Assembly: GCA_012510495.1 (NCBI GenBank)
Contig: JAAZHX010000174.1
Span: 1 to 39,647, forward strand
Reading direction: 5' to 3'
From: Smithella sp.
GTDB taxonomy: Bacteria; Desulfobacterota; Syntrophia; Syntrophales; Smithellaceae
DNA: 39,647 bases
The position numbers and the translations under genes are program-made. A model generated the notes under the pieces. The model saw only the letters and a list, made by a program, of their open reading frames with translations. It was not told where the DNA came from and made no database searches. This document shows positions 14,989 to 25,336 of the stretch, piece by piece. Every line of letters starts with the position of its first letter. Positions within the stretch are counted from its first letter, which is position 1.

Positions 14989-16164
14989 ATGAATCCTGAA
15001 GACGTGAAATACTGGCTGGCGCTTAAATCCACGGAAGGCGTCGGCGATGCGCTTTTCGGCCCCCTGCTGGAGCGATTCGGGTCTCCGGCAGCCGTCTTTT
15101 CGGCCCCGGCGCATGAACTTGCCGCAGTTCCCAAAATGAGCAAAAAGAGCGCGGAAGCCATTCATGCCTTTAGAGATTGGGACGCCATTCTGCGCCGGGT
15201 GGAGGCGCTGAATCAGGCCGGTATTCGCATCGTGACCTTTCTGGACGAAAACTATCCGCGACGTCTTTTGAATGTATATGACCGGCCTGCCCTGCTTTAC
15301 GTTGCGGGCCGCCTGCAAAGCGATGATATTTCCGTTGCGATTGTCGGGTCCCGGCATGCCAGCACGTACGGCAAATACACTACGGACAGAATCAGCCGGG
15401 AACTCGCGCTCCGGGGCGCGACGATTGTCAGCGGCATGGCCAGGGGCATCGATTCCAGCGCGCATCGGGGCGCGCTGGCGGCGAAGGGAAGAACGATCGC
15501 CGTGCTGGGCAGCGGTCTGGACGTCATTTACCCCCCGGAAAACAAAAAATTATTCGAGGCGATCGTTCAGCAAGGAGCAGTCATTTCCGAATATCCGCCG
15601 GGCACACAACCCCTGTCGTTTCACTTCCCGGCGCGCAACCGGATTATCAGCGGAATGTCCTACGGTGTTCTGGTCGTGGAGGCAGGGGAAAAAAGCGGCT
15701 CGCTCATCACGGCAAGGCTGGCCATCGAACAGGGGCGCGAGGTTTTCGCGATTCCCGGGCCCATCGATTCGGCGTCTTCGCGCGGCGCCAACAATCTGAT
15801 CAAGCAGGGCGCCAAGCTGGTCGAAAACGTCGATGATATTCTGGAAGAAATTCTGCCCCAGCTGGAAAGAACGGCGGGAGAACCAATTTCGCCGGGCCGG
15901 GAGGCGGATCAAACCGGATCAGGGCAAAGCATCCCCGAAAGAAACGGGATGCCCGGGCCCGGGGCGCCAAAAAAAGACGAGGAAACTCTTTTGCCGGTGG
16001 AGCGGAAAATACTCAAAATCATCGCCGGCGGAAAGACGCATGCCGATGATATTGTTGCGGACACGGGACTTCCTCCCGCCGAGGCGCTCGGCATCCTGAT
16101 GCGGCTGGAATTGAAGGGACAGGTTTTTCAGCATCCGGGGAAATTGTTCACCCTCAAAAAATAA
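14989..16164 (+). CDS. dprA: DprA/Smf, DNA-processing protein
   Basis: This 391-residue protein matches DprA, which binds incoming single-stranded DNA during transformation and loads RecA. An N-terminal helical (SAM/HhH-like) part is followed by the Rossmann core: IVGSRHASTYGKYTTDRI, IVSGMARGIDSSAHRGAL, TIAVLGSGLDVIYPPENKKL, FPARNRIISGMS and EKSGSLITARLAIEQGREVF. The C-terminal 65 residues (LLPVERKILKIIAGG to the end) form a winged-helix domain of the DML1 type. No Shine-Dalgarno is visible upstream of the ATG, but MNPEDVKYWLAL is the usual start. It is first in a dprA-topA-trmFO cluster also known from other bacteria. Confidence 0.95.
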   Translation: MNPEDVKYWLALKSTEGVGDALFGPLLERFGSPAAVFSAPAHELAAVPKMSKKSAEAIHAFRDWDAILRRVEALNQAGIRIVTFLDENYPRRLLNVYDRPALLYVAGRLQSDDISVAIVGSRHASTYGKYTTDRISRELALRGATIVSGMARGIDSSAHRGALAAKGRTIAVLGSGLDVIYPPENKKLFEAIVQQGAVISEYPPGTQPLSFHFPARNRIISGMSYGVLVVEAGEKSGSLITARLAIEQGREVFAIPGPIDSASSRGANNLIKQGAKLVENVDDILEEILPQLERTAGEPISPGREADQTGSGQSIPERNGMPGPGAPKKDEETLLPVERKILKIIAGGKTHADDIVADTGLPPAEALGILMRLELKGQVFQHPGKLFTLKK

Positions 16165-16168
16165 AAGC

Positions 16169-16197
16169 TTTACAAATGCATTTTCACCATCTATATG
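16169..16197 (+). promoter_or_regulatory. Candidate promoter of topA
   Basis: TTTACA (16169-16174) and TATATG (16192-16197) are separated by 17 bases, 25 bases before the topA start. An inverted repeat CACCAT-CTAT-ATGGTG (16185-16200) covers the -10, which could bind a regulator or simply reflect chance. topA is often controlled by supercoiling, but nothing here shows that. Confidence 0.45.
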
Positions 16198-16222
16198 GTG
16201 CGCCCACATGCAAGGAGCGCTT

Positions 16223-18556
16223 ATGGCAAACTCATTAATCGTCGTGGAATCTCCCACAAAAGTAAAAACCATCAAAAAATTTCTGGGCAAGGATTTTCAA
16301 GTGCTGGCCTCCATGGGACACATCATGGATCTGCCGAAAAGTTCGCTGGGCATCGATCTGGAAAAGGATTTTGAACCCACCTATCACATCATCGAAACCA
16401 GAAAGAAGGTTATCGCTGAGCTCAAAAAAGCGGCCAAAGACGCTGACAACATTTACCTGGCTCCCGACCCGGACCGCGAAGGAGAAGCCATCGCCTGGCA
16501 CATCGCCGACGTCATCGGTGCAAAGAAAAACAAGAATGTCTATCGGGTTCTTTTTAACGATTTGACAAAGAACACCGTATTGGAAGCCATTCAGCGCCCG
16601 TTGCCGCTGGATTTCGACAAGTACGAGGCCCAGCAGACGCGCCGCATCCTGGATCGTCTCGTCGGCTATCAGATCAGCCCCGTCCTTTGGGAAAAAGTCA
16701 AAAGAGGCCTCTCCGCGGGACGCGTGCAGTCGGTGGCCGTGCGCATCATCTGTGAACGGGAAGAAGAAATCAGCCGGTTTGTGCCGGAAGAATACTGGAA
16801 TCTGGCGGCACAGTTTGAGGCCGGCGCGCCGCCTCCTTTCGACGCAAAGCTGATCAGGATCGGCGGAAAAAAGGCAAAGGTATCCAACGCCGAAGAAGCC
16901 GGCAAGCTGGCGGCGGAGATCCGGTCGGCGGAATTTTCCGTCGAAAAGCTGGAGAAAAAAGAAGTGAAGCGGTCGGCTCTGCCGCCGTTCACGACCAGCA
17001 AGCTGCAGCAGGAAGCCTCGCGCTGGCTGAAGTTTTCCGCCAAGAAAACGATGAGCGTCGCCCAGAAACTCTACGAAGGCATAGAACTGGGAAAAGAAGG
17101 CTCCGTGGGCCTGATCACCTATATGCGAACGGATTCTTACCGGATCGCCGAAGAGCCGCTGGCGGCCGTCCGCGGCTACATCCGGGAAAATTATTCCGAC
17201 GCGTATCTGCCGCAGAAGCCTCATGCCTACAAAAATACTCAGAAGACGCAGGACGCCCACGAAGCCATTCGCCCTTCCTCGATGGCTTTCAAGCCGCAGG
17301 ACATCAAACCCTACCTGACGCCCGACCAGTTCAGGCTTTATCAACTGATCTGGAACCGCTTTGTGGCCAGCCAGATGAATCCGGCGATTTTCGATCAGAC
17401 CACGATCGACATTGCCGGGGCCAACTGCACCTTCCGCGCGCAGGGCCAGGTGATGAAGTTTCCCGGCTTCACCATCGTTTACACGGAAGACAAGGATGAA
17501 AAAGAAGACGAAAACGGCGCGGACAAGCTTCTGCCCGACGTCAGAGAAAATGAAACCGTGAAGTTGATCAAGCTCGATACACAGCAGAAGTTCACGCAGC
17601 CTCCGCCGCGTTTTTCGGAAGCCTCCCTGGTGCGCGAGCTGGAAGAAAACGGAATTGGACGCCCCAGCACGTATGCCGCGATTCTTTCCACCATTCAGGA
17701 CCGGGAATATGTGCGCCTGGAGAAAGGCAAATTCTTCCCGACGGAGTTGGGAAAGGTTGTCACGGAGCTCCTGGTGCAGAGTTTTCCGAGTATTCTGGAC
17801 ATGGCCTTCACGGCGGACATGGAAAACAAGCTGGACGCCATCGAAAGCGGCGCCAATCAGCGCGTCCGGACGCTGCAGGATTTCTACAACCTTTTTTCCG
17901 GAGAGCTCAGCAAAGCGAAAAAAGGCATGCGGAACGTCAAACTGGAAGAAACGCCGACGGATCTGGTTTGTGAAAAATGCAATTCTCCCATGGTCATCAA
18001 ATGGGGGAAAAACGGGCGGTTCCTCTGTTGTTCCAAATATCCCGAATGCAAGAACACCAAGAATTTCACCCATGATGAAAACGGGAAGGTCCAACATATG
18101 GAAACCCGGACCACCGAGGTTAAATGCAACAAGTGCGGCAAAGACATGGTCGTCAAGGAAGGGCGTTTCGGGCAGTTTCTGGCCTGTTCCGGCTATCCCG
18201 AGTGCAAGAGCACAATGAATGCGACGATCAATGAAAACGGTGATGTGGTTGCCCAGGAAGCTCCGCATACGGACGAGGTCTGCGATCTGTGCGGAAAGCC
18301 CATGGCGGTCAAGCGCGGCCGCTACGGCCAGTTTCTGGGCTGCACCGGCTATCCCGAATGTAAAAACATCAAAAGACTGGGGAAGGACGGAAAAGTCATC
18401 CAAAAGGCAGAAGAGGTCCTTTCCGACGAGGTCTGCGATCTGTGCGGAAAGCCCATGGCGGTCAAGCGCGGCCGCTACGGCCAGTTTCTGGGTTGCACCG
18501 GCTATCCCGAATGTAAAAACATTAAAAAAATACCCAGAAAAAAATCGGAAGAATGA
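16223..18556 (+). CDS. topA: DNA topoisomerase I
   Basis: About 777 residues. TopA relaxes negatively supercoiled DNA by cutting one strand. The N-terminal Toprim domain opens [18 protein letters not shown] and holds the metal site [12 protein letters not shown] (D82, D84). The catalytic tyrosine is Y300 in [10 protein letters not shown]. Four C-terminal Cys4 zinc ribbons follow (CEKC, CNKC, CDLC, CDLC), each ending in YPECK. The last two are almost identical at DNA level (103 bases, two differences, 153-base period). I chose the ATG at 16223, not 16208, because AAGGAG lies five bases before it and [13 protein letters not shown] is the family start. Its stop overlaps trmFO. Confidence 0.97.
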   Translation: MANSLIVVESPTKVKTIKKFLGKDFQVLASMGHIMDLPKSSLGIDLEKDFEPTYHIIETRKKVIAELKKAAKDADNIYLAPDPDREGEAIAWHIADVIGAKKNKNVYRVLFNDLTKNTVLEAIQRPLPLDFDKYEAQQTRRILDRLVGYQISPVLWEKVKRGLSAGRVQSVAVRIICEREEEISRFVPEEYWNLAAQFEAGAPPPFDAKLIRIGGKKAKVSNAEEAGKLAAEIRSAEFSVEKLEKKEVKRSALPPFTTSKLQQEASRWLKFSAKKTMSVAQKLYEGIELGKEGSVGLITYMRTDSYRIAEEPLAAVRGYIRENYSDAYLPQKPHAYKNTQKTQDAHEAIRPSSMAFKPQDIKPYLTPDQFRLYQLIWNRFVASQMNPAIFDQTTIDIAGANCTFRAQGQVMKFPGFTIVYTEDKDEKEDENGADKLLPDVRENETVKLIKLDTQQKFTQPPPRFSEASLVRELEENGIGRPSTYAAILSTIQDREYVRLEKGKFFPTELGKVVTELLVQSFPSILDMAFTADMENKLDAIESGANQRVRTLQDFYNLFSGELSKAKKGMRNVKLEETPTDLVCEKCNSPMVIKWGKNGRFLCCSKYPECKNTKNFTHDENGKVQHMETRTTEVKCNKCGKDMVVKEGRFGQFLACSGYPECKSTMNATINENGDVVAQEAPHTDEVCDLCGKPMAVKRGRYGQFLGCTGYPECKNIKRLGKDGKVIQKAEEVLSDEVCDLCGKPMAVKRGRYGQFLGCTGYPECKNIKKIPRKKSEE
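18272..18527 (+). repeat. Tandem duplication of a topA zinc-ribbon segment
   Basis: Segments 18272-18374 and 18425-18527 are 103 bases each and differ at only two positions by my reading (C/T in the GGC/GGT Gly codon of FLGC and in ATC/ATT). The period is 153 bases, 51 codons, so the frame is kept. Each unit encodes one Cys4 zinc ribbon. Confidence 0.85.
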
Positions 18557-19875
18557 AACCCGGGCGGGTCATGATCATCGGAGGGGGGCTGGCCGGCTGT
18601 GAGGCGGCCTGGCAACTGCTGCGGCGCGGGCACCGGGTCGATCTTTACGAAATGAAGCCGCAGCGTTTTTCTCCGGCCCACAAGACCGAACGGCTGGCCG
18701 AACTGGTTTGCAGCAACTCTCTCAAATCCAATCAACCCGACAGCGCGCCCGGCCTGCTCAAGGAGGAGATGCGCAGGCTGAATTCACTGATCCTGTCCGC
18801 TGCCGACCAGACGGCGGTGGCCGCCGGCAACGCGCTGGCCGTGGACCGGAACGAGTTTTCCCGCCGGGTCGAACAGCAGCTGCTCGGGCAGGAAGGTTTT
18901 TCCCTGCACCGCGCCGAGGTTGCGGACATCCCCCAAAACGTTTTAGCGGTCATCGCCACGGGACCTCTCACATCCGATGCGCTGGCGCAGTCCATTTCCC
19001 AAATGCTCGGCAGTTCCTATTTGTATTTTTATGACGCGATTGCCCCGATCGTGGAGGCGGATTCCATCGACATGGATAAAGCCTACCGGGCCTCCCGCTA
19101 CGGCAAGGGCACGCCGGATTATCTGAATTGTCCGCTTTCACAAGAGGAGTACCGGCGTTTCCGCGAAGCGTTGCTGGCGGGCCGGAAAGTTGAGGCCAGA
19201 CCGTTTGAAGACGTCCGCCACTTCGAAGGGTGTCTGCCGATTGAAATCCTGGCGGCACGCGGAGAAGAAACGCTGGCGTTCGGCCCCATGAAGCCGGTGG
19301 GGCTCATCAATCCGCGCACCGGGAAGATGCCCTGCGCCGTGGTGCAGCTCAGACGCGAAAACAGTGCCGGCACGCTGTTTAATCTGGTCGGTTTTCAAAC
19401 AAAGCTGACCTGGCCGGAACAGGAGCGCATCTTCCGTATGATTCCCGGCCTGGAACACGCGCGGTTCGCGAGAATGGGAAGCATACATCGCAATACCTAC
19501 ATTCACTCCCCTTCCCTGCTTTTGCCCTCTCTGCAATTCAGGGGCAACGCCGATATTTTCTTTGCCGGCCAGATCAGCGGCGTCGAAGGCTATGTGGAAT
19601 CGGCCGCAATGGGGCTGCTGGCGGGATTGAACGCCGCCTCGCTCCTGGAAGGGATATCCCTGACGCCGCCTCCGCGGGAAACGGCTATCGGCGCGCTGGC
19701 GCATTACATCACATCGTCCGAATCGGCGGACAACTTCCAGCCCATGAATATCCATTTTGGAATTCTTCCTCCGCTGAACGCGCGAGGAATGAAGAAAAAG
19801 GAAAGGCATCTTTTCTGCGTGCGGCGCTCCCTGGAGGCTCTGACGGACTGGGCGCGGAATCAGGGGCTGTCGTGA
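18553..19875 (+). CDS. trmFO: TrmFO, folate-dependent tRNA (uracil-54) methyltransferase
   Basis: This 440-residue flavoprotein uses methylenetetrahydrofolate and FADH2 to make ribothymidine at position 54 of tRNA. The FAD-binding motif [20 protein letters not shown] is at the N-terminus, followed by the family segments [40 protein letters not shown] and, later, [11 protein letters not shown] and [19 protein letters not shown]. The ATG overlaps the topA stop by four bases (ATGA), so the genes are translationally linked. Only 16 bases separate its stop from that of the convergent cyclase gene, and no terminator hairpin is seen between them. Confidence 0.96.
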   Translation: MKPGRVMIIGGGLAGCEAAWQLLRRGHRVDLYEMKPQRFSPAHKTERLAELVCSNSLKSNQPDSAPGLLKEEMRRLNSLILSAADQTAVAAGNALAVDRNEFSRRVEQQLLGQEGFSLHRAEVADIPQNVLAVIATGPLTSDALAQSISQMLGSSYLYFYDAIAPIVEADSIDMDKAYRASRYGKGTPDYLNCPLSQEEYRRFREALLAGRKVEARPFEDVRHFEGCLPIEILAARGEETLAFGPMKPVGLINPRTGKMPCAVVQLRRENSAGTLFNLVGFQTKLTWPEQERIFRMIPGLEHARFARMGSIHRNTYIHSPSLLLPSLQFRGNADIFFAGQISGVEGYVESAAMGLLAGLNAASLLEGISLTPPPRETAIGALAHYITSSESADNFQPMNIHFGILPPLNARGMKKKERHLFCVRRSLEALTDWARNQGLS

Positions 19876-19891
19876 TCAATCATGACGGGCG

Positions 19892-21271
19892 CTATGCCGT
19901 TATGTTTTCTTCCTGAAGCTTTCTGTAAGCTGCCTGGAAGCGCTTGTTGGGTGTCCGGCCTTCGGGATCCGAGGCAAACTCTTTTTTGAGTCCCCTGACA
20001 AAATACATGTCCACGACGCCCTTGTTTTTCGCCAGCACCTGCCCGCGGGCCTCGGTTTCAAAATAATCCTTGATCCGGGCGTAGGTGGATTCCGAAATGT
20101 TGATTCTTCCCTTCCCGCCCGAAGATTCCATGCGGCTGGCCAGGTTGACGGAATCTCCCCAGACATCATAGACAAATTTCTTTTCCCCCACGACGCCGGC
20201 CATCAGCGGGCCGCTGTTGATTCCGATCCGGATCTCAAAAACCGGTCTTCCACTTTGATATTTTTCCAGGTTGATCTGCTCCACAAACGACTGGATTTCC
20301 AGCGCGCTCAGAACCGCGTCGATGGCATGCGTCGCATTGGCAAGGGGCACGCCGCCGGCATACATATAGGAATCGCCGATGGTCTTGAGCTTTTCCAGAC
20401 CGTATTTGTCCATCACCCTGTCAAACCGGGAGAAGGCCGCATCCAGCTCCCGGACCAGTTGGTCGGGGGTGAGCGTCTCGGATATTTTGGTAAAGCCGAC
20501 AAAATCCGTGAAGACAATGGTCGCGGACGGATAAAATACGGGTTTGACATAGCCCTGACTTTTGAGCTCCTCGGCCACAACGGGCGGCAGGATATTCAAA
20601 AGCAGGTTGTCGATTTTTTCTTTGTCGAACCGCATCTCTTCGCTCTGCTGCTCGATTTTTCTGGACTTCAGCCAACTGGCCAGCCGGGTATTGTGCATCA
20701 GGTAGATGAACGCGATGGCGACAACTGTCGCGCTGGACAAATCCTGGAGGCTGTAGCGGTCGCTCGGCTTATTGAAGGAGATGTTTTCAAAACGGCCGAC
20801 GACAAAAAACGTCAGCAGGGAGGCCGCGATAATCACCAGGGCATACCGCCGGTCCACGGGCACCAGAGCCATCACCGTCAGAATAAAAATATAGCCTCCC
20901 ACATACGCGGGATCGGCGTCGGCCAGAGCGGTGATAAATCCGCAGCCGATCGCCAGATAGGCGCCGATGAGCACCAGGAACAGCATGTTGTATTGAAGAA
21001 AGCGCTTCGAAATATACAAAAGAAAGATGACGAAGCTGAAGACGGACAGGCCGATGCGGATGACGGGAAGCAGGGGCTCTTCCGGATGGAGCGTGACGTC
21101 AAGGTAAATATAGGGCAGCCAGGCCACCGATGTAATGAGGGAAACGACGAAAAGAATCCGGCCGCACTGTTCGTTCAATTCTTCGGAAAAAGACTGCGGA
21201 TAGGCGTCGCGCTCGCTTTCGAAAATGGCATAATCGCGCACCCGTTCCCATGCGTGTTTCAGAACAGCCAC
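19892..21271 (-). CDS. Membrane class III nucleotide cyclase (probable adenylate cyclase)
   Basis: The 459-residue product has about six membrane helices between residues 38 and 195, a helical linker (IDNLLLNILPPVVAEELKSQ) and a class III cyclase domain. Metal-binding Asp residues are in ATIVFTDFVGFT and KTIGDSYMYAGG; the Lys in EKLKTIGD and the Asp in VYDVWGDSVNLASRM fit adenine rather than guanine recognition, so cAMP is the likely product. The longer frame to 21514 overlaps EF-G and is not credible; a GTG at 21271 preceded by AAGGAGG is the better start. It follows EF-G by 43 bases on the same strand. What the membrane part senses is unknown. Confidence 0.9.
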   Translation of the reverse strand: MAVLKHAWERVRDYAIFESERDAYPQSFSEELNEQCGRILFVVSLITSVAWLPYIYLDVTLHPEEPLLPVIRIGLSVFSFVIFLLYISKRFLQYNMLFLVLIGAYLAIGCGFITALADADPAYVGGYIFILTVMALVPVDRRYALVIIAASLLTFFVVGRFENISFNKPSDRYSLQDLSSATVVAIAFIYLMHNTRLASWLKSRKIEQQSEEMRFDKEKIDNLLLNILPPVVAEELKSQGYVKPVFYPSATIVFTDFVGFTKISETLTPDQLVRELDAAFSRFDRVMDKYGLEKLKTIGDSYMYAGGVPLANATHAIDAVLSALEIQSFVEQINLEKYQSGRPVFEIRIGINSGPLMAGVVGEKKFVYDVWGDSVNLASRMESSGGKGRINISESTYARIKDYFETEARGQVLAKNKGVVDMYFVRGLKKEFASDPEGRTPNKRFQAAYRKLQEENITA

Positions 21272-21314
21272 GTTTGCCTCCTTCAGGGCTTTTCTTGCAC
21301 CCTCCCGAAAGTTG

Positions 21315-23348
21315 TTACGCTTTGTTGTATTCTTCAAACATGATGGTAAACACGGCGCGCCCCTGAGTGGCGGAGCGCAGATCCGTGGAATAACCGAAGA
21401 GGGCCTTGAGCGGCACCTTGGCTTTGATTTCGGAGACGGGTCCTTTGGGATGAACCGCCTGAATTTCGCCCCGGCGGGCATTGACGTCGCCGATGACGTC
21501 TCCCATAAATTCACTGGGGGTGATGATGTCCACCATCATAATCGGTTCGAGCATGACAGGCTCCGCGGCGAGACACGCGTCGCGGAATGCCGTTGCCGCG
21601 GCGATTTTGTAACCCTGAACGGACGCTTCCGCCTCCCGGTAACCGCCGCCGGTCAGCCGGACGCCGACGTCGATGAGCGGGTAGCTGTTGAGCACGCCGT
21701 TCGCCATCGCCTCGCGGATGCTCTCTTCAATCCCCTCATGATACTCGGCGGGGATAACTTCTTCGGAAATCGCGTTCACGATTTCATTCCCTGAGCCGCG
21801 CTTTCGCGGTGTAAGTTCAAGACGGACCTGGCCGAAATGCTTTTTTTCCCCCAGTTCCTTTTCAAACAGGTATTCGGCCTGTGCCTGTCTTTGAATGGTT
21901 TCGCGATAAACCACGCGGGGACGTCCGACATTGACGCGGGCGTTGAATTCCCGGCTCAAGCGATCCACAATCACTTCCAGATGCAGTTCGCCCATACCGG
22001 AAATTACGGTCTGCGCGGTTTCGTCTTCATACCTGACTTTCAATGTCGGATCTTCCTCGGTCAGCTTGGCCAGCGCGACGTCCAGCTTCTCCTGATCTGC
22101 GGGGGTTTTGGCTTCAATGGCCTGGCTGATGACCGGTTCGTAAAACTCCATCTGCTCCAGGATGATCGGACGCGTCTCATCGCACAGCGTATCTCCCGTG
22201 GCCGTTTCTTTCAGCCCCAATACGGCCACAAGGTCTCCCGCCGAAGCGCTGTCGATTCTTTCCCGCTTATTGGAATGCATCTGCAGAAGCCTTGCTATTT
22301 TTTCCTTCTTCTTCTTGACGGCGTTGTAAACTTCGCCATTGGAAGAAATCTGGCCCGAATAGATGCGCAGGTAGGTCAATTTGCGCCCTTCGTCCATCTG
22401 CACTTTGAAAGCCAGGGCCGCCAGCGGCTCTTTGTCCGAACTGTGGCGGATTTCCTGCTGCCTGGTTTTCGGATTGATGCCTTGGACCGGTGGAATATCT
22501 TCCGGAGACGGCAGGTATTGGATGACCGCGTCCAAAATGGGCTGGATGCCTTTGTTGCGCAAGGCGGATCCGCACAGGACCGGAACAATTTTCAGGGCGA
22601 TCGTCGCCTTGCGCAGCGCCGCGATGATCTGCGCCGGCGTCGGGTCTTCCCCGGCCAGGTAGATTTCCGCCAGTTCATCGTCGCTCTCGGCGAGGCTTAA
22701 AATCATTTTCTCACGCTCCAGCGAGGCGGCGCGGGCCAGATCATCCGGGATCTCGACTGCGGTCACGTCCGCCCCCTGCGAGGTCCCGCCCCAGGTCAGA
22801 AGTTTGCGGTTGATCAAATCCACCACGCCCCGAAATGTGTCTTCGCTTCCAACCGGAATCTGGAGGGGAACGGGGAGAGAGCCAAAACGATTGCGCATCA
22901 TTTCCACGACATGAAAAAAATCCGCGCCGACGCGATCCATCTTGTTGATGAAGGCAATCTTGGGAACGCCGTACTTATCCGCCTGATGCCAGACGGTTTC
23001 GGATTGCGGTTCGACACCGGCAACAGCGCAAAAAACCACTACCGCGCCGTCCAGAACGCGCAGAGACCGCTCCACTTCAATGGTAAAATCCACGTGCCCC
23101 GGCGTGTCAATGATATGAATTTCGAAATTCTTCCAGGCGCAGGTAGTCACCGCGGAGGTAATGGTGATGCCTCTCTCCTGCTCCTGTGGCATCCAGTCCA
23201 TGACCGCTTCGCCGTTATGCACCTCGCCTATTTTATAGGATTTACCCGTGTAGAAAAGAATCCGTTCGCTGACGGTTGTTTTTCCCGCGTCGATGTGGGC
23301 GACAATTCCGATGTTGCGCGTGCGCGATATTTTTGATTTAGGCGCCAT
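21315..23348 (-). CDS. fusA: Elongation factor G paralogue
   Basis: This 677-residue GTPase has all EF-G motifs: P-loop AHIDAGKT (about 16-23), switch II DTPGH, NKMD, and the C-terminal EF-G domains ([18 protein letters not shown], then [20 protein letters not shown]). EF-G moves tRNA-mRNA through the ribosome or helps recycle ribosomes. No ribosomal-protein, EF-Tu or S7/S12 genes are nearby, and it is slightly short, so this is likely a second EF-G rather than the str-operon copy. The family contains paralogues specialised for recycling. It lies between the GerMN gene (7-base gap) and the cyclase. Confidence 0.88.
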   Translation of the reverse strand: MAPKSKISRTRNIGIVAHIDAGKTTVSERILFYTGKSYKIGEVHNGEAVMDWMPQEQERGITITSAVTTCAWKNFEIHIIDTPGHVDFTIEVERSLRVLDGAVVVFCAVAGVEPQSETVWHQADKYGVPKIAFINKMDRVGADFFHVVEMMRNRFGSLPVPLQIPVGSEDTFRGVVDLINRKLLTWGGTSQGADVTAVEIPDDLARAASLEREKMILSLAESDDELAEIYLAGEDPTPAQIIAALRKATIALKIVPVLCGSALRNKGIQPILDAVIQYLPSPEDIPPVQGINPKTRQQEIRHSSDKEPLAALAFKVQMDEGRKLTYLRIYSGQISSNGEVYNAVKKKKEKIARLLQMHSNKRERIDSASAGDLVAVLGLKETATGDTLCDETRPIILEQMEFYEPVISQAIEAKTPADQEKLDVALAKLTEEDPTLKVRYEDETAQTVISGMGELHLEVIVDRLSREFNARVNVGRPRVVYRETIQRQAQAEYLFEKELGEKKHFGQVRLELTPRKRGSGNEIVNAISEEVIPAEYHEGIEESIREAMANGVLNSYPLIDVGVRLTGGGYREAEASVQGYKIAAATAFRDACLAAEPVMLEPIMMVDIITPSEFMGDVIGDVNARRGEIQAVHPKGPVSEIKAKVPLKALFGYSTDLRSATQGRAVFTIMFEEYNKA

Positions 23349-23355
23349 GGGAATG

Positions 23356-23988
23356 TCAGCTTTGCTCCTCCTTGACCGGCGCGAAGAGATCGGGGTCCGG
23401 CAGGAAAGGATGGGCCGTGGAAATATGCCCCTTGAGGGTGGACAGTTCTTTGCCGTCCACCAGAATTTTCACCGCCCGGATCTGAGGAACATTTTCCGCG
23501 AGCGTGTTGGTCAGGGAATAAATCGTCATCATTTCCGCCGTGGATCCGCCCGGATGGAGCTTCGTCAAACCGGCACCGAAGCTGACCTTCGCCGTTCCAT
23601 CCTTGTCCAGCCGGAGGTCTTTGAGAACCACGCCGGCGGGAAAGGTGTTGACGTTGCCGGTTTTGCTTTTGGTTTTGGATCCCTCCAAAAGCGCGCCGAC
23701 CACTTCCTTTGCCATAAGCACCGGATCTTCTTCTTTGAAAATCACCCGTTTTTCGTAAACAAGAAAGCGTTCCTGAGGATCGGAAAAATAAATATTGGCC
23801 GACATTTTTTTCCGGTTTAACGCTTCCATGTTCACCGGCGGGAACAAGGCGTTGAATAAAATGACAAAGAACAGCGCCAAAAGCAAAACGACACCGCCGA
23901 TGATGGCGGCCAGATAAGCGATCCGGGTGGATTTCTTTTTTTGGCGGTCTTTAAAATTCTCGGACCGGCGCTGCTTTTTCGTGGACAT
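23356..23988 (-). CDS. Membrane-anchored GerMN-domain protein
   Basis: A 210-residue protein with a basic N-terminus, one membrane helix (about residues 24-48, [20 protein letters not shown]) and an extracytoplasmic GerMN domain: [47 protein letters not shown] and the final segment [20 protein letters not shown]. GerMN domains occur in sporulation protein GerM and in many non-sporulating bacteria, where their role is unclear, probably at the cell wall. It is first in a presumed GerMN/EF-G/cyclase operon. No enzymatic motif is seen. Confidence 0.85.
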   Translation of the reverse strand: MSTKKQRRSENFKDRQKKKSTRIAYLAAIIGGVVLLLALFFVILFNALFPPVNMEALNRKKMSANIYFSDPQERFLVYEKRVIFKEEDPVLMAKEVVGALLEGSKTKSKTGNVNTFPAGVVLKDLRLDKDGTAKVSFGAGLTKLHPGGSTAEMMTIYSLTNTLAENVPQIRAVKILVDGKELSTLKGHISTAHPFLPDPDLFAPVKEEQS

Positions 23989-24103
23989 AAACTAAAACCT
24001 CTCTTGAAAACTGCGCTAATTTAGGGCATTTCCCCTTCACTGTCAAGCACAACGAACGATGGGCGGACAATGACGAAGCCCCGCCATGCGCTTCGCCGGA
24101 GGC

Positions 24104-24136
24104 AAAAAAACAGCCCGCCGGGAAACTCGCGGGCTG
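24104..24136 (-). terminator. Rho-independent terminator after rubrerythrin
   Basis: On the minus strand an eight-base perfect stem CAGCCCGC / GCGGGCTG with a ten-base loop is followed by seven T residues, 33 bases after the rubrerythrin stop. Confidence 0.85.
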
Positions 24137-24168
24137 TTGCCGAATCTTTTCCGGAAAACAATGTTTCG

Positions 24169-24747
24169 TTAATAATTTTCAGCCAGAACCTCATAATAGG
24201 ACTGCGGGTGTTTGCAGGCGGGGCATTCCTTCGGCGCCTCAGGCCCTTCGAACACATAGCCGCAGTTGATGCAGTGCCACTTGGTCGAAGCTTTTTTCAC
24301 AAACACCTCACCTTTAGCGATGTTGTCGGCCAGTTTGCGGTAGCGCTCTTCATGGGACATTTCAACCTTGGAAATCTGTTCGAAGGAACGGGCCACTTCC
24401 AGAAATCCTTCCTCCTTCGCAATTTTCGCGGCATCGGCGTACAGCACGGTCCACTCCAAATTTTCACCGGCCGCCGCTGCCTCCAGATTACTTTTGGTGT
24501 CGCCGATCACGCCGGCCGGGTAAGCGGCGGTGATTTCAAGATCACCGCCCTCCAAGTATTTGAAAAACACCTTGGCGTGCTCCTTTTCATTCTCCGCCGT
24601 CTCCAGGAAAATACGGGAAATCTGTTCGTATCCTTCTTTCTTTGCGGCGCTGGCAAAAAACGTATAACGATTTCTGGCCTGCGATTCGCCGGCAAATGAC
24701 GCCAGCAGATTTTTTTCTGTTTGAGTTCCTTTGATCGATTTAGCCAT
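24169..24747 (-). CDS. rbr: Rubrerythrin
   Basis: 192 residues. Rubrerythrin reduces hydrogen peroxide in anaerobes using a diiron site and a rubredoxin-type iron. The N-terminal four-helix part has GESQARNRYTFF, ENEKEHAKVFFKYLEGG and SKVEMSHEERYRKL, supplying the Glu and His ligands. The C-terminal rubredoxin domain has two Cys pairs, CINCGYVFEG and CPACKHPQ. The ATG at 24747 (MAKSIKGT) has an AGGAG site; the longer frame is not needed. It stands alone between a terminator and a divergent small gene. It signals an anaerobic or oxygen-stressed life style. Confidence 0.96.
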   Translation of the reverse strand: MAKSIKGTQTEKNLLASFAGESQARNRYTFFASAAKKEGYEQISRIFLETAENEKEHAKVFFKYLEGGDLEITAAYPAGVIGDTKSNLEAAAAGENLEWTVLYADAAKIAKEEGFLEVARSFEQISKVEMSHEERYRKLADNIAKGEVFVKKASTKWHCINCGYVFEGPEAPKECPACKHPQSYYEVLAENY

Positions 24748-24861
24748 TTGTGTGTCTCCTTTCATTCTTTTGACGGATTTGTATCTGTTTTCCCGGACGT
24801 TATCAACCTTTATTTGCGGCAGACACCTCATAAAACTTTTATGTCGAACGGGGCCAAATAT

Positions 24862-24890
24862 TTGTTAATTTTTCAGCCGTATTGTAGTAT
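24862..24890 (+). promoter_or_regulatory. Candidate promoter of the 60-residue gene
   Basis: TTGTTA and TAGTAT are 17 bases apart, about 80 bases before the small gene. Both boxes are moderate matches, so this is tentative. Confidence 0.35.
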
Positions 24891-24972
24891 GTATTTGAAA
24901 AGTTTTTACGCGTATCGATGAAATCGCCGACACGGAAAACTGCTTAAAACATCTCAAGGAGGAAGCGACAAA

Positions 24973-25155
24973 ATGGCAACCATCATGCCCGAAGCTGAAA
25001 ATGTTCAGAAAGCGATTAAATGGATCTCCAACAGTCTGGAAGACGGCGAAGGTCAGCCGCTGCACGCGCTGATTGAAAAGGCGGTTTTCAAGTTTGACCT
25101 GTCCCCCAAGGATTCCGAGTTTCTGCTGGGTTTCTTCCGCAATCATAAGAAGTAG
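24973..25155 (+). CDS. Small 60-residue protein of unknown function
   Basis: The product begins MATIMPEAENVQKAIKWISN and ends FLLGFFRNHKK. It is soluble and mostly helical by composition, with no Cys and no signal peptide. A strong AAGGAGG ribosome site and a possible promoter support it as a real gene, and it stands alone, divergent from rubrerythrin. I recognise no named family. Its short amphipathic helices could mediate binding to another protein; that is a guess. Confidence 0.75.
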   Translation: MATIMPEAENVQKAIKWISNSLEDGEGQPLHALIEKAVFKFDLSPKDSEFLLGFFRNHKK

Positions 25156-25162
25156 AGATTGC

Positions 25163-25198
25163 CGGCGGGGGTGTCGGGCGCGCGCCGCGCCCCCGCCG
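25163..25198. repeat. GC-rich hairpin after the small gene
   Basis: Nine-base arms CGGCGGGGG / CCCCCGCCG surround a GC-rich centre, eight bases after the small gene's stop. There is no T-run, so termination is uncertain. Confidence 0.45.
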
Positions 25199-25336
25199 CC
25201 GTTACTGCGCCGTCCTGAATGAACCGCCCGCGGGCCGGGCTCCGCAGCCTTTTCCCGATTTTTCTCCGGCCTGCCCTGTCCTCTGAAGAATCGTATTCCT
25301 CCGCCTGTCCAGCAGATGCAACGCTTCCGGACAAGG

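Noticed and set aside
16235-18403. A 722-codon open frame antisense to topA
   Set aside because: It is the mirror of a GC-biased real gene; the protein has no family and topA is certain on the other strand.
20255-21343. A 362-codon plus-strand frame over the cyclase gene
   Set aside because: The cyclase has clear catalytic motifs on the minus strand; the opposite frame has low-complexity content.
21272-21514. An 81-residue N-terminal extension of the cyclase
   Set aside because: It lies inside the end of EF-G in another frame, and a GTG with AAGGAGG at 21271 is a better start.
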